Of a stretch of DNA of 64,000 bases, positions 17,422 through 25,772 are shown in pieces. The stretch is from Pediococcus acidilactici (GTDB lineage: Bacteria > Bacillota > Bacilli > Lactobacillales > Lactobacillaceae): NCBI GenBank assembly GCA_024970065.1, contig CP103908.1, forward strand, positions 310,001 to 374,000, written 5' to 3'. The notes under the pieces were generated by a model, which saw only the letters and a program-made list of their open reading frames with translations, ran no database searches and was not told the DNA's origin. A program made the position numbers and the translations under genes. Numbering within the stretch: position 1 is the stretch's first letter; every line of letters begins with the position of its first letter.

Positions 17422-18621
17422 GTGGAAAAAATAATTGCAATCAATGCTGGTAGTTCAACATTGAAGTTTAAGCTTTTCGAAATGCCAGAAGAAAAGGTCA
17501 TTTCATCTGGAGAGGTAGACCGAATCGGCATTCCAGGATCTAATTTTACAATCAAGACGGCTGACGGACATAAAACTAAAATCGAACAGCCAATTAAGAA
17601 CCACGAAGAAGCCGTTGATTTGTTATTACAACAGCTTTTGAAGTTAAATATCATTAAGGACTACCACGAAATTACCGGGGTGGGTCACCGGGTCGTTGCG
17701 GGAGGAGAAATTTACCAAGACTCCGCATTGATCAATGACCAAGTCTTAAAAGATATTGAAGATTTAAAGGAATATGCTCCATTGCATAACCCGGCTAACG
17801 CTACGGGTATCCGGGCGTTTAAGAAGATTTTACCGGACATCACGAGTGTGGCGGTTTTCGATACGTCTTTCCACGGTACGTTGCCTGAAAAAAATTACCT
17901 CTATAGCATTCCTTATGAATACTATGAAAAATACGGAGCCCGGAAATATGGGGCACACGGCACCAGTCACCGTTACGTCGCGGGGCAAGCGGCTAAGATG
18001 TTGCAAAAACCGTTGGAAGATTTGAAATTAATCACGTTGCATTTGGGTGCGGGAAGTTCAATTACGGCGGTTAAGGATGGAAAGTCCTTTGACACGTCAA
18101 TGGGCTTCACGCCGTTAGCTGGGATTACGATGGCCACCCGTTCAGGGGATATCGACGTTTCATTAGTAGTGTACTTAATGGAAAAACTTAACATTAAGGA
18201 CCCACGAAAGATGCTAGAAATTCTTAACGAAAAGTCTGGATTATTAGGTTTATCACAATTATCTCCAGACTTACGGGACATTCTAGACGCTGCAAGTGAT
18301 GGTAATCATCGCGCCGAAGTTGCGGTCGAGATTTTAGTTAACGACATCGTTAAGTACATTGGCTCATACGCAACGGAAATGGGCGGCCTTGATGGAATCG
18401 TCTTTACCGCTGGTATTGGTGAAAACAGTGTACCAATCCGGAAAAAAGTCGTGGACCGGTTAGGCATTTTTAACGCTAAAATCGATGATGAGCTTAACCA
18501 ACAACGTGGAGAACGGTTCATTAACCAGGAAGATTCCGCAATTAAAATTATGGTAATCCCGACCAATGAAGAATTAGCGATTGCACGTGAAGTGGAACGC
18601 TTTAAGAAAATGGAGGATTAG
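17422..18621 (+). CDS. ackA: Acetate kinase
   Basis: A 399-residue acetate kinase of the ASKHA fold that makes ATP and acetate from acetyl phosphate. It has IIAINAGSSTLKFKLFE at the start, GVGHRVVAGGE near residue 87 (substrate Arg), FDTSFHGTLPE near 146 (catalytic Asp), HLGAGSSITAVKDGKS near 206, TMATRSGDID near 235 and FTAGIGENS near 325. The start is GTG at 17422 with AAGGGAG upstream. pta follows after two bases. In a phosphoketolase pathway this is the step that gains ATP. Confidence 0.97.
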   Translation: MEKIIAINAGSSTLKFKLFEMPEEKVISSGEVDRIGIPGSNFTIKTADGHKTKIEQPIKNHEEAVDLLLQQLLKLNIIKDYHEITGVGHRVVAGGEIYQDSALINDQVLKDIEDLKEYAPLHNPANATGIRAFKKILPDITSVAVFDTSFHGTLPEKNYLYSIPYEYYEKYGARKYGAHGTSHRYVAGQAAKMLQKPLEDLKLITLHLGAGSSITAVKDGKSFDTSMGFTPLAGITMATRSGDIDVSLVVYLMEKLNIKDPRKMLEILNEKSGLLGLSQLSPDLRDILDAASDGNHRAEVAVEILVNDIVKYIGSYATEMGGLDGIVFTAGIGENSVPIRKKVVDRLGIFNAKIDDELNQQRGERFINQEDSAIKIMVIPTNEELAIAREVERFKKMED

Positions 18622-18623
18622 TT

Positions 18624-19595
18624 TTGAACTTATTTGAAACTTTTAAAAACAAAGTTAAAGAACAAAAACGGACGTTGGTTTTACCCGAAGGTGAAGATCA
18701 ACGGGTGCTTGGAGCAGCAGTTCGTTTAGCTAATGAAGAATTGGCTAAGGTGATCGTGTTGGGCTCGAAGGCTAACATCCAGGCTTTAGCCCAAAAAGAT
18801 AACCTTGACTTAGCTAACCTACAAATTATTGATCCTGCCGAATATCCTGCTGACGAAAAGCAAGATATGGTGGACAAGTTAGTTGAACGTCGGAAGGGTA
18901 AAAATACGCCGGAACAAGCTGAAAAAATGCTCGAAGACGTTAACTACTTTGGGACAATGTTGGTTTACCTTGGCAAGGCTGATGCAATGGTTTCTGGAGC
19001 AGCCCACGCAACTAGTGATACGGTTCGGCCAGCGTTGCAAATTATTAAGACTAAGCCAGGAATGCGGCGGATTAGTGGCGCCTTCCTTATGCAACGTGGT
19101 GATGAACGCTACGTCTTTGGGGACTCCGCAATTAACATCGATCCGGACGCAGATACGTTAGCAGAAATCGCCATCCAAAGTGCGGAAACTGCGCGTTCAA
19201 TTGGAATTGATCCTAAGGTTGCGTTACTTAGCTTTTCTACAAAGGGCTCCGCTGCTGGTGAAATGGTTGATAAAGTTGTGGAAGCAACCAAGTTGGCTAA
19301 GGAACGCGATCCCCAAACCCCAATTGATGGAGAACTTCAATTTGATGCGGCCTTCGTGCCTGAAGTTGGGAAGACTAAGGCTCCTGAATCAGATGTAGCG
19401 GGCCACGCCAACGTCTTTATTTTCCCAGAATTGCAATCTGGTAACATCGGTTATAAGATTGCCCAACGACTGGGTGGCTTTGAAGCGTTAGGACCAGTAC
19501 TCCAAGGTTTGAATGCACCAATTTCAGACCTTTCCCGGGGTGCTAGTGAAGAAGACGTTTATAAAGTATCCATCGTTACTTTAGCTCAAGCATAA
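18624..19595 (+). CDS. pta: Phosphate acetyltransferase
   Basis: A 323-residue single-domain Pta that moves acetyl between phosphate and CoA. Segments seen include LVLPEGEDQRVLGAAV near residue 18, ADAMVSGAAHATSDTVRPAL near 119 and SGNIGYKIAQRLGG near 271. The start is TTG at 18624, seven bases after GGAGG, which lies inside the end of ackA, so the two are translationally coupled. In heterofermenters it supplies acetyl-CoA for ethanol formation. Confidence 0.96.
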   Translation: MNLFETFKNKVKEQKRTLVLPEGEDQRVLGAAVRLANEELAKVIVLGSKANIQALAQKDNLDLANLQIIDPAEYPADEKQDMVDKLVERRKGKNTPEQAEKMLEDVNYFGTMLVYLGKADAMVSGAAHATSDTVRPALQIIKTKPGMRRISGAFLMQRGDERYVFGDSAINIDPDADTLAEIAIQSAETARSIGIDPKVALLSFSTKGSAAGEMVDKVVEATKLAKERDPQTPIDGELQFDAAFVPEVGKTKAPESDVAGHANVFIFPELQSGNIGYKIAQRLGGFEALGPVLQGLNAPISDLSRGASEEDVYKVSIVTLAQA

Positions 19596-19607
19596 TTAAT
19601 GACAGAC

Positions 19608-19650
19608 AAAAATGCTTTTCAAGATTATAACTTCTTGAAAAGCATTTTTT
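19608..19650. terminator. Terminator after pta
   Basis: Perfect arms AAAAATGCTTTTCAAG and CTTGAAAAGCATTTTT around a ten-base loop, with Ts on both sides, serving convergent pta and the Fur-family gene. Confidence 0.88.
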
Positions 19651-19684
19651 AATTATGCAATTTTAACTTGTGGAAAACGTTAAG

Positions 19685-20143
19685 TTATTGGGAATCGGGA
19701 GAAGTGAGTTTTTGGCACTCAGGACATAGCCCTTCCACTTCAACGTGATTGGCAATAATGTCAAAACCAGTTTTGGTAGCGGCTACTCGGTCAATTTTGG
19801 CTAAATCAGCGGCATATTCAGGATAATCGACGTCAATAATTTTTCCACAGTTGGCGCAAATTACGTGGAAATGTGGATGCCCATAGTAGTCATAGTGGAT
19901 GCCATCCTCACCACTAGTCAGTTCGATTACCAATCCTTGGTCAACTAACAACTTCAAAGTGTTGTAAATAGTTGCCAAACTGAGGTTAGGGGTGGTGGAA
20001 TTTAACGCGTGAAAAATAGTTTCCACGGTAGGGTGATTTCTTTTCTGAATTAGGTATTCCAAAACGAGTCGACGCTGAGGAGTGATGCGAATATGCTTTT
20101 GTCGTAAATGTTCAATTGCTTCATCGATTGTATTTTTGGCCAT
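19685..20143 (-). CDS. Fur-family regulator, PerR-like
   Basis: A 152-residue Fur-family repressor. The winged helix is in the first 85 residues (ITPQRRLVLEYLI, LSLATIYNTLKLL). The C-terminal dimer domain holds HPHFHVICANCGKIIDV and a second CPEC pair, the four cysteines of the structural zinc site. The His-rich segment before the first pair matches the regulatory metal site of PerR. PerR proteins sense peroxide by metal-catalysed oxidation of that site, but Fur or Zur are possible. It is divergent from the MFS/YihY genes, so may control them. Confidence 0.85.
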   Translation of the reverse strand: MAKNTIDEAIEHLRQKHIRITPQRRLVLEYLIQKRNHPTVETIFHALNSTTPNLSLATIYNTLKLLVDQGLVIELTSGEDGIHYDYYGHPHFHVICANCGKIIDVDYPEYAADLAKIDRVAATKTGFDIIANHVEVEGLCPECQKLTSPDSQ

Positions 20144-20299
20144 CGTATTTTCTCCTATGTCATAATCGAGTCACTAAATTAATTGAAGCACGTTTTTTGC
20201 TTAGTTTCAAACGCGATTAAATAAAGTTTGCCCCGAAGCTTTACTTTAGGTTTTTAAATTAATAAAATTAAAGTTAAGTTGGCTTAAAGAGGTGCACTT

Positions 20300-21736
20300 A
20301 TGAATAAACTGCAACGTTTACGTAGTCAGCTGAGTAGTGCGGACTACCGTCACGTTATCGTCCTAATATTAGGGATGTTAACCATGCTGGTAGGCGAATT
20401 TAGCACTACTTTGCCAATTGCGGAAATTTTACGCAATTTTGATAACGGCGGAACTACCGTCCAACTGGTGAACATCTTGCCCTTAGCTATTTTAGCATTG
20501 ATGTATCCATTAGGACCGGTATGGTTACAAAAACGGACGGTTTCCACGCTATTTAGAGATTCACTAAAAGTTTTTATCATTGGGACGGTCATCATTGGCC
20601 TGGCCTACACGTTACCCCTCATGCTAGTGGGTAGAATTATTCAAGCCGTGGGTTGCGGGATGATGCTGCCCATGTTTGCCACTTTGATTAGCGCCCTCCT
20701 CCCTGAGGATAGTCGTTTTAGTGATTTTAATCAACTCGAAGATATTATTACCGGAGTAGCTACCATTGTGGCGTTGGTACTAACTGGGTTGAGTTTTTTT
20801 GCTTTTCACGCCTGGCAATGGGCTAACTTATTAGTGATTTTGGGAAGCCTCATTGTCTATGGTATGGCAAACGAAATCGAGATTGATCTTGAAGTCCAAG
20901 AATACAGCGTTGAATGGGTCAATTTTGTTCTTTCTAGCGGGTTGCTATTACTAATCGGCGGAATGGTTTTGCTCACGAAAACGGGCTTAGCGTTAGCCGG
21001 TTGGTGGCGGTGGTTCTTTTTGGTTAGCGCATTGATTTGCTTAGGGCTGTACGTTTGGCGTGAATGGCGAGTTAAGAACCCGTTAATCGATTTTAAAGGC
21101 TTGCTAGACGTGCGCTATTTGCGAGCGGTGTTCTTACAAGGAATTGGCGCGGCATCCTTTGCAAGTTTGCTAGTAATTGGGGTATTGTATTTACGCCAGG
21201 GGCTTCACTACGCAACGTGGGCGATCGGGTTGTCGTTGATTCCGGGGATTGTGGTTCGATTGGTAGTCCACCACGGCACCGTAACGTTATTACAACCAGT
21301 TTCCATGGTGAAGCGAATTCGACTAGCAACCGGCATCATGATGTTAGGCTGGGGTTGCTTGGCGATTTTTTCTACATACCTAAACTTACTGTTGTTTGTA
21401 ATCTTAACCATGTTGATTGAAGCAGGGCACGGAATCTTAATTCAAGTTGGCAAACGACTTAACCAGCGGCCACATTCCCGTAGGTTGATTAACATGGCCG
21501 ACATTTTTGCTGGCCAATTTAAGTTAATGGCAACCAGCTTGATTTTGACAGTATTGTCCGTCGTTTTACAAAACGTAACCGAGAGTTGGTCGTTTTCTGG
21601 GCTTCCGGGACAGTTGTCTTCATTAGCGGGTTATCGGGCGGCATTTTTTGTCTTTTTTATCATTACCATTTTAAGCTGGCTAGTCACCATGATTGCGGGC
21701 CGTAACTATAACTTGAGTAAACATATTGTGAAGTAG
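20300..21736 (+). CDS. MFS transporter, 14-helix type, divergent
   Basis: A 478-residue membrane protein with about 14 hydrophobic segments. It has the outline of DHA2 exporters but has lost several motifs: the position of the TLDxTIVNVALP motif reads GEFSTTLPIAE, and motif A is LGPVWLQKRTVSTLFRDS. GRIIQAVGCGMMLPM matches the conserved arginine of helix 4. The ATG at 20300 follows AAGAGG. It is divergent from the PerR-like gene and 12 bases before yihY. Substrate unknown. Confidence 0.75.
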   Translation: MNKLQRLRSQLSSADYRHVIVLILGMLTMLVGEFSTTLPIAEILRNFDNGGTTVQLVNILPLAILALMYPLGPVWLQKRTVSTLFRDSLKVFIIGTVIIGLAYTLPLMLVGRIIQAVGCGMMLPMFATLISALLPEDSRFSDFNQLEDIITGVATIVALVLTGLSFFAFHAWQWANLLVILGSLIVYGMANEIEIDLEVQEYSVEWVNFVLSSGLLLLIGGMVLLTKTGLALAGWWRWFFLVSALICLGLYVWREWRVKNPLIDFKGLLDVRYLRAVFLQGIGAASFASLLVIGVLYLRQGLHYATWAIGLSLIPGIVVRLVVHHGTVTLLQPVSMVKRIRLATGIMMLGWGCLAIFSTYLNLLLFVILTMLIEAGHGILIQVGKRLNQRPHSRRLINMADIFAGQFKLMATSLILTVLSVVLQNVTESWSFSGLPGQLSSLAGYRAAFFVFFIITILSWLVTMIAGRNYNLSKHIVK

Positions 21737-21748
21737 TTGGAGAAAATA

Positions 21749-22651
21749 ATGACTTTTAAGGTGTTTTTTAGAAAAAGCAAAACCTTCTTAAAAGCGTTAT
21801 TGAGGAGATTTAATGAGTCGGAAGTGGTAAATAATTCGATCGTATTAGCGTATTATTTACTGCTTTCCTTTTTTCCCTTAGTAATGCTGTTGGGAACTTT
21901 ATTACCACTGTTTCAAATCCGGGTAAATACCGTTTTAGAGTACATAGAAACCGCCGTGCCGGAGACCATTTATAACATTACCGAGCCAATCGTTAAAGAT
22001 TTTTTAGGCTCCGGAAATGGCGAATTATTCTCGTTTAGTTTGCTAATGACGGTTTTTTCAGCTAGCCAAGCGGTTGCAGCGTTTCAGCGAACCGTTAACC
22101 GTGCTTACGGGGTTGCTAAATACCAAAACCCAATCATTAACCGGGTGGTTTCCTTTTTTCTTACGGTAGTGATTATTGCGATTATGGCGGTGCTGGTCTT
22201 CCTATTTAGTTTTGGTCAAACGTTGGTTAGTTATTTAACGCCCATTCTTAATTTACCGACCCATCTATTTGCGCTAGTCGGCCAATTGAAGTGGCCGGTT
22301 ACCATTGTCGGTCTATTCGTGGGACTATCCTTGCTATATTACCTAGTACCTAACGCTAAGATTCGTTTTAAGTACGTGATTCCAGGATCGATATTTGCGA
22401 CGGTCGGTACGATGGTCTTGTCCCAAGTCTTTTCCTTTTACTTGAGGATTTTTGCCCGTTCCGTCACGAGCTATAAAACTTTAGGAACCTTTATTGCCAT
22501 CATGTTCTGGTTAAACTTTTCAGCAATGATTATCATGTTTGGTGGAGTACTGAACGCTACGTGGCAAGAATTGCGCGAAGGCAAAATCATCGAAACTGCC
22601 GGTAGTTTACGCAAAGTGGTTGGAAAATATAAAATTAACATTCATAAATAA
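21749..22651 (+). CDS. YihY/BrkB-family membrane protein
   Basis: A 300-residue protein with about six membrane segments and the family features SIVLAYYLLLSFFPLVMLL near residue 25, AFQRTVNRAYG near residue 115, YYLVPNAKIRFKYVIPGS near 206 and TLGTFIAIMFWLNFSAMI near 246. The family was once named ribonuclease BN but is an integral membrane family of unknown function. ATG at 21749 follows GGAGAAA, 12 bases after the MFS gene, so the two form an operon. Confidence 0.88.
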   Translation: MTFKVFFRKSKTFLKALLRRFNESEVVNNSIVLAYYLLLSFFPLVMLLGTLLPLFQIRVNTVLEYIETAVPETIYNITEPIVKDFLGSGNGELFSFSLLMTVFSASQAVAAFQRTVNRAYGVAKYQNPIINRVVSFFLTVVIIAIMAVLVFLFSFGQTLVSYLTPILNLPTHLFALVGQLKWPVTIVGLFVGLSLLYYLVPNAKIRFKYVIPGSIFATVGTMVLSQVFSFYLRIFARSVTSYKTLGTFIAIMFWLNFSAMIIMFGGVLNATWQELREGKIIETAGSLRKVVGKYKINIHK

Positions 22652-22654
22652 ACA

Positions 22655-22714
22655 AAAAACAGTGTGGAAAAGTAAATGACAACTCGATAAGTTGCACTTT
22701 CCACACTGTTTTTA
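22655..22714. terminator. Terminator between yihY and the ASCH gene
   Basis: Arms AAAAACAGTGTGGAAA and TTTCCACACTGTTTTT are perfect complements, with an inner helper stem CAACTC/GAGTTG-like region; serves both strands. Confidence 0.85.
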
Positions 22715-22726
22715 ATTATCTATTTA

Positions 22727-23188
22727 TTAACGGCGATAAACCACTTCGAATAACTCGGTTACAACTGGATCATCGGTTGAAAATTGATTATCGTAATTAG
22801 CCATTAAGTTTTCAAATTTATGCAGGCTACGTTCACGCCAATCTTCGAGGCTGCGATCTCCTTCACCTTCGTTATAAGCATGTTCGGCAGAAACCCTTAA
22901 GAAGGGGATTAATTCAGAAACGACGGTTTGGATTATCGCAACGGGTTTCATCTGTCCGTCTAGAAGCACAAAATAATCTCCTGCTTGGGGAATGGCTTCT
23001 TGTTCGGCGGAATAATAAGCTAACGGTTTAGTGGTTGCACGCTTTTGCCCTTTGAGAATCAAGGCGTTTAGCCGGTCGATTTCTGCGGGCTGGTCTTGGG
23101 GACCAAACCATCGTGTTTGAAAACGATCCTCCTTAACGCCACTTTGTTCGGTAAATGCTTGCCACATTGTTTCAACTGGTGTTGCCAT
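22727..23188 (-). CDS. ASCH-domain protein
   Basis: A 153-residue protein of the ASCH (PUA-like) fold, which often binds RNA or modified nucleosides; some members are N4-acetylcytidine amidohydrolases. The family motif LILKGQKRATT lies near residue 43, AGDYFVLLDGQMKPVAIIQT near 70 and the EGEGDRSLEDWR segment near 107. The ATG at 23188 follows GGAAGG. It is downstream of the phosphatase genes on the same strand; a CcpA-like palindrome lies between. Confidence 0.8.
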   Translation of the reverse strand: MATPVETMWQAFTEQSGVKEDRFQTRWFGPQDQPAEIDRLNALILKGQKRATTKPLAYYSAEQEAIPQAGDYFVLLDGQMKPVAIIQTVVSELIPFLRVSAEHAYNEGEGDRSLEDWRERSLHKFENLMANYDNQFSTDDPVVTELFEVVYRR

Positions 23189-23240
23189 TGTATCAGGTCC
23201 TTCCCGTTATCTTATCGTTGTTGCCCATATCCTACCACCT

Positions 23241-23254
23241 CGGAAACGTTTCCG
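23241..23254. promoter_or_regulatory. cre-like 14-base palindrome
   Basis: CGGAAACGTTTCCG is a perfect palindrome with the ACG/CGT core of cre sites but lacks the flanking T and A. It is between the first phosphatase gene and the ASCH gene, so may act on the latter. Confidence 0.4.
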
Positions 23255-23262
23255 CAAATGAA

Positions 23263-24048
23263 TTAGTCCTTCTCAAGGTAAATTCGACGAAGGTCCTTTA
23301 GGTCAGTTTCACTTAATTCTAAAGCTTCCTTGAAATAATGGTCCCAGTTACCGAATCGATCGATGATTAGTTGATGAGCGCGGTCCAAACTAGCTGCGGC
23401 AACGGAAAAGACGCTGTTCATCTTTTGGATTAGCTGGTTAGCGTGCCGGTTGGCAATTTGTTTGCGTAACTCATTCGGATCGCGCCGGCTATAAACTAAA
23501 TTAGTCAATAGATAGTCTTCCCGAATGGTGCGGTAGGGAACTTGAAGTGCCGCCATAATTAGCATTCCGGCCACCCCAGTACGGTCCTTGCCGGCTGCAC
23601 AGTGAAATAGGAGCGATTCGTTTTCCTGGTCGTTAGCTAAGAGATCAATGAACATTTGGCGGAACGCTAAACGTGCGTGTTCGTTAAGTACCATTACCAA
23701 GTAGGGGTCGTACATGGCTTCTACGTGAGATTGGTATTGTAAATGCTGGTTAGTTGGAATGTCTGAAGTTTCGCCGTCCCGAATTGGATAAACCGGGTAA
23801 GAACGGACAATGGTCCCCGTAGGAACACGATCCGGGCGCCAAGTTACTTCGGAAGGAGAACGTAAATCAATGTCGTACTTTAGACCATAATTGGCTAAAA
23901 TGTCGCCATCATGTTCGTTAAGGCGGGATAATTCACCGGAACGTAAAAGTTTTCGCCATTTGATAGTCTGATTATTAATATTTTGGTAGCCACCGAGTTC
24001 TCGCAGGTTCACGGCGTGGGGGAGGTTCAAAATTCGTTCGGGGTTCAT
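23263..24048 (-). CDS. Tyrosine-protein phosphatase, first of two paralogues
   Basis: A 261-residue phosphatase of the Tyr_phosphatase3 group (like Listeria LipA/Mycobacterium PtpB). The P-loop HCAAGKDRTG near residue 149 has the CX5R signature; the N-terminal VNLRELGGYQ and RSGELSRLNEHD and a DLRSPSE segment near residue 77 are family marks. It removes phosphate from protein tyrosine or lipids; the in vivo substrate is unknown. No signal peptide is seen. It is a paralogue of 24330-25121. A leader with a terminator precedes it. Confidence 0.88.
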   Translation of the reverse strand: MNPERILNLPHAVNLRELGGYQNINNQTIKWRKLLRSGELSRLNEHDGDILANYGLKYDIDLRSPSEVTWRPDRVPTGTIVRSYPVYPIRDGETSDIPTNQHLQYQSHVEAMYDPYLVMVLNEHARLAFRQMFIDLLANDQENESLLFHCAAGKDRTGVAGMLIMAALQVPYRTIREDYLLTNLVYSRRDPNELRKQIANRHANQLIQKMNSVFSVAAASLDRAHQLIIDRFGNWDHYFKEALELSETDLKDLRRIYLEKD

Positions 24049-24122
24049 AATATTTGCATACTCCTATCTGTGGTTTTAAGCCTATTATAACGCAGCTGAA
24101 CAGAAACATTTACCGGATCAAC

Positions 24123-24260
24123 AAAAAAGGACGCCGTTTAGGGCGCCCTTTGGGGAGTAGGTTATTGAAAACTACATTCTGTACTTTTTGGAGGAGTAAT
24201 CAGAATAAATTTTCGGATGAGAAACGGTAAACCCTACCTCCTCATCCACATTTTCTATCA
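24123..24260 (-). promoter_or_regulatory. Candidate attenuator leader of the phosphatase gene
   Basis: Read on the minus strand, the region before the phosphatase gene holds a strong hairpin with arms GGGCGCC and GGCGTCC followed by CTTTTTTG, about 75 bases upstream of the start codon. Further up, GAGGAGGTAGGG can pair either with TTACTCCTCC or with AACCTACTCC, two exclusive choices. This is the layout of an attenuator or riboswitch, or simply the terminator of the previous transcript with an extra hairpin. No known riboswitch class was recognised. Confidence 0.45.
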
Positions 24261-24329
24261 TAAATGGTAAATGTGAATTTTTTGTTAACTTAGTCTTTTA
24301 AAAATACCAAAGTTTATAAAAATTGTTAA

Positions 24330-25121
24330 TTACTCCAAATAAATTTTTCGGAGATCCGCTAAGTCATGATCCGTTAAGTGGAGATATTCCTTAAGATAGT
24401 TTTGGGTGGAGCCAGAAAGCTTTTTAATGGCTTCCATCGCGGAATTGTAGTAGGAAATGTTGACGGATTGTAACGCTTTGGCACTTTGAATAAAGGCCGA
24501 ATTTTTATTTTGTAATTTTAAATCCATCGCTAAATTATCAATACGAGATTTAATTGCCCGGTTAGTAAGTAAATAATCGGCTCGGATCGTATCTTCGTCA
24601 ACGTTAAGAGCGGAAAGGAGGAAAACGGCCCCCATGCCGGTCCGGTCTTTTCCTGCAGTACAGTGGAAAAGGAGGGCGGAATCTTCGTCACTATTTGCTA
24701 GTAAAACGTCAAAAAATTTGCGGTATGCTTTTTGGGCGTGGGATTGGTTGATTACGTCACGGTAAACGCGCCGCATTTCAACTAGGCCGCTGGTGGGATC
24801 ATAGTTCATTTTACGTTGCAAATCGCTAGTTTGTTTAGTACTTTGGGTTTCGTCAACCGGAAATACCGGATCGAAGGTGTATTTTGCTCCGGCAGGGACT
24901 TGGTCCGGCGCTTGACTTTTTTCTTCGGGAGAACGGAAATCCACGTCGTATTTGATGGGGTATTTAGCTAAAAAGTCTAGGTCCGTTTGGGATAAGCCCG
25001 ATAAGCGTCCCGACCGAACGATTTTGTTCCACTTAATCGTTTTGCCATCAAGGGTTTTATAACCGCCAAGTTCGCGGAAGTTTAAGCCAGTTGCGATTGG
25101 TAAGAGTCTTGCACGTTCCAT
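24330..25121 (-). CDS. Tyrosine-protein phosphatase, second paralogue
   Basis: A 263-residue phosphatase of the same family as the neighbour at 23263-24048. The P-loop is HCTAGKDRTG near residue 147, the N-terminal pattern is LNFRELGGYKTLDG, and DFRSPEEKSQAPDQVP corresponds to the DLRSPSE region. It shares order and length with the neighbour but differs at many positions, so the duplication is old. It lies 14 bases after nrdI and is probably cotranscribed. Confidence 0.88.
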   Translation of the reverse strand: MERARLLPIATGLNFRELGGYKTLDGKTIKWNKIVRSGRLSGLSQTDLDFLAKYPIKYDVDFRSPEEKSQAPDQVPAGAKYTFDPVFPVDETQSTKQTSDLQRKMNYDPTSGLVEMRRVYRDVINQSHAQKAYRKFFDVLLANSDEDSALLFHCTAGKDRTGMGAVFLLSALNVDEDTIRADYLLTNRAIKSRIDNLAMDLKLQNKNSAFIQSAKALQSVNISYYNSAMEAIKKLSGSTQNYLKEYLHLTDHDLADLRKIYLE

Positions 25122-25135
25122 CTTAATTCCTCTCT

Positions 25136-25609
25136 TTATACATTAATTTCTTCTTCGACACGTTCTGCCATGTTAGCGTAAATTCGTTCACAGTCTTTGG
25201 TGGTGCCCCGGAGTTCATAATTGTCGATCATTTCAAAACCGTAGTCTCGAGCGTAACGGCGGGCTGTTAGGCAATACTGTTCGTTAAAGTTGCGGTTGCC
25301 GCTACCCACTACCCCAAGACATAATTCGCGGTTGTGATGGTAGGCAATGTATTCACCCAGCACGTTGGTCATTAGCTCCTTAACGCCGTTATCAATACCG
25401 TTGCCGCCATCCAAGTAGGTGGGGACGAAGGCGAAATAGGGGATTTCTTCGTCAGCAAATTCCGTTTCGTCCGTAATTTCCTTTGCGAAAATTAAAGGAT
25501 TTTTTGGGTCTTGCTGGTGCATTTTTTCGGCGTAGTCACTTAAATCGTCGACGAAAGATTGCGTATTACCCGCAATCGAGATGTACAAAAGGTGAATTTC
25601 ATTTTTCAT
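25136..25609 (-). CDS. nrdI: NrdI-type flavodoxin
   Basis: A 157-residue flavodoxin-like protein of the NrdI family, which supplies the oxidant for the dimanganese cofactor of class Ib ribonucleotide reductase. It has LYISIAGNTQSFVDDL (FMN phosphate loop), PTYLDGGNGIDNGVKE and VVGSGNRNFNEQYCLTARRYA. It stands apart from nrdE, nrdF or nrdH, at the start of an operon with a tyrosine phosphatase. The ATG at 25609 follows AAGGAG. Confidence 0.82.
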   Translation of the reverse strand: MKNEIHLLYISIAGNTQSFVDDLSDYAEKMHQQDPKNPLIFAKEITDETEFADEEIPYFAFVPTYLDGGNGIDNGVKELMTNVLGEYIAYHHNRELCLGVVGSGNRNFNEQYCLTARRYARDYGFEMIDNYELRGTTKDCERIYANMAERVEEEINV

Positions 25610-25772
25610 GGTTAGAACTCCTTACTATATTTGCTGTTACAGTTAATTTTACGCTCCTCCTAAATAAAATGATACCACGGGTTAATAACAAACTCACTTA
25701 AACTGCCGAGAAAGATGGAAACGCTACCAGAATGTAGTACAATAATAGGCAGTAATGTAAGGGGTGAAGGCA

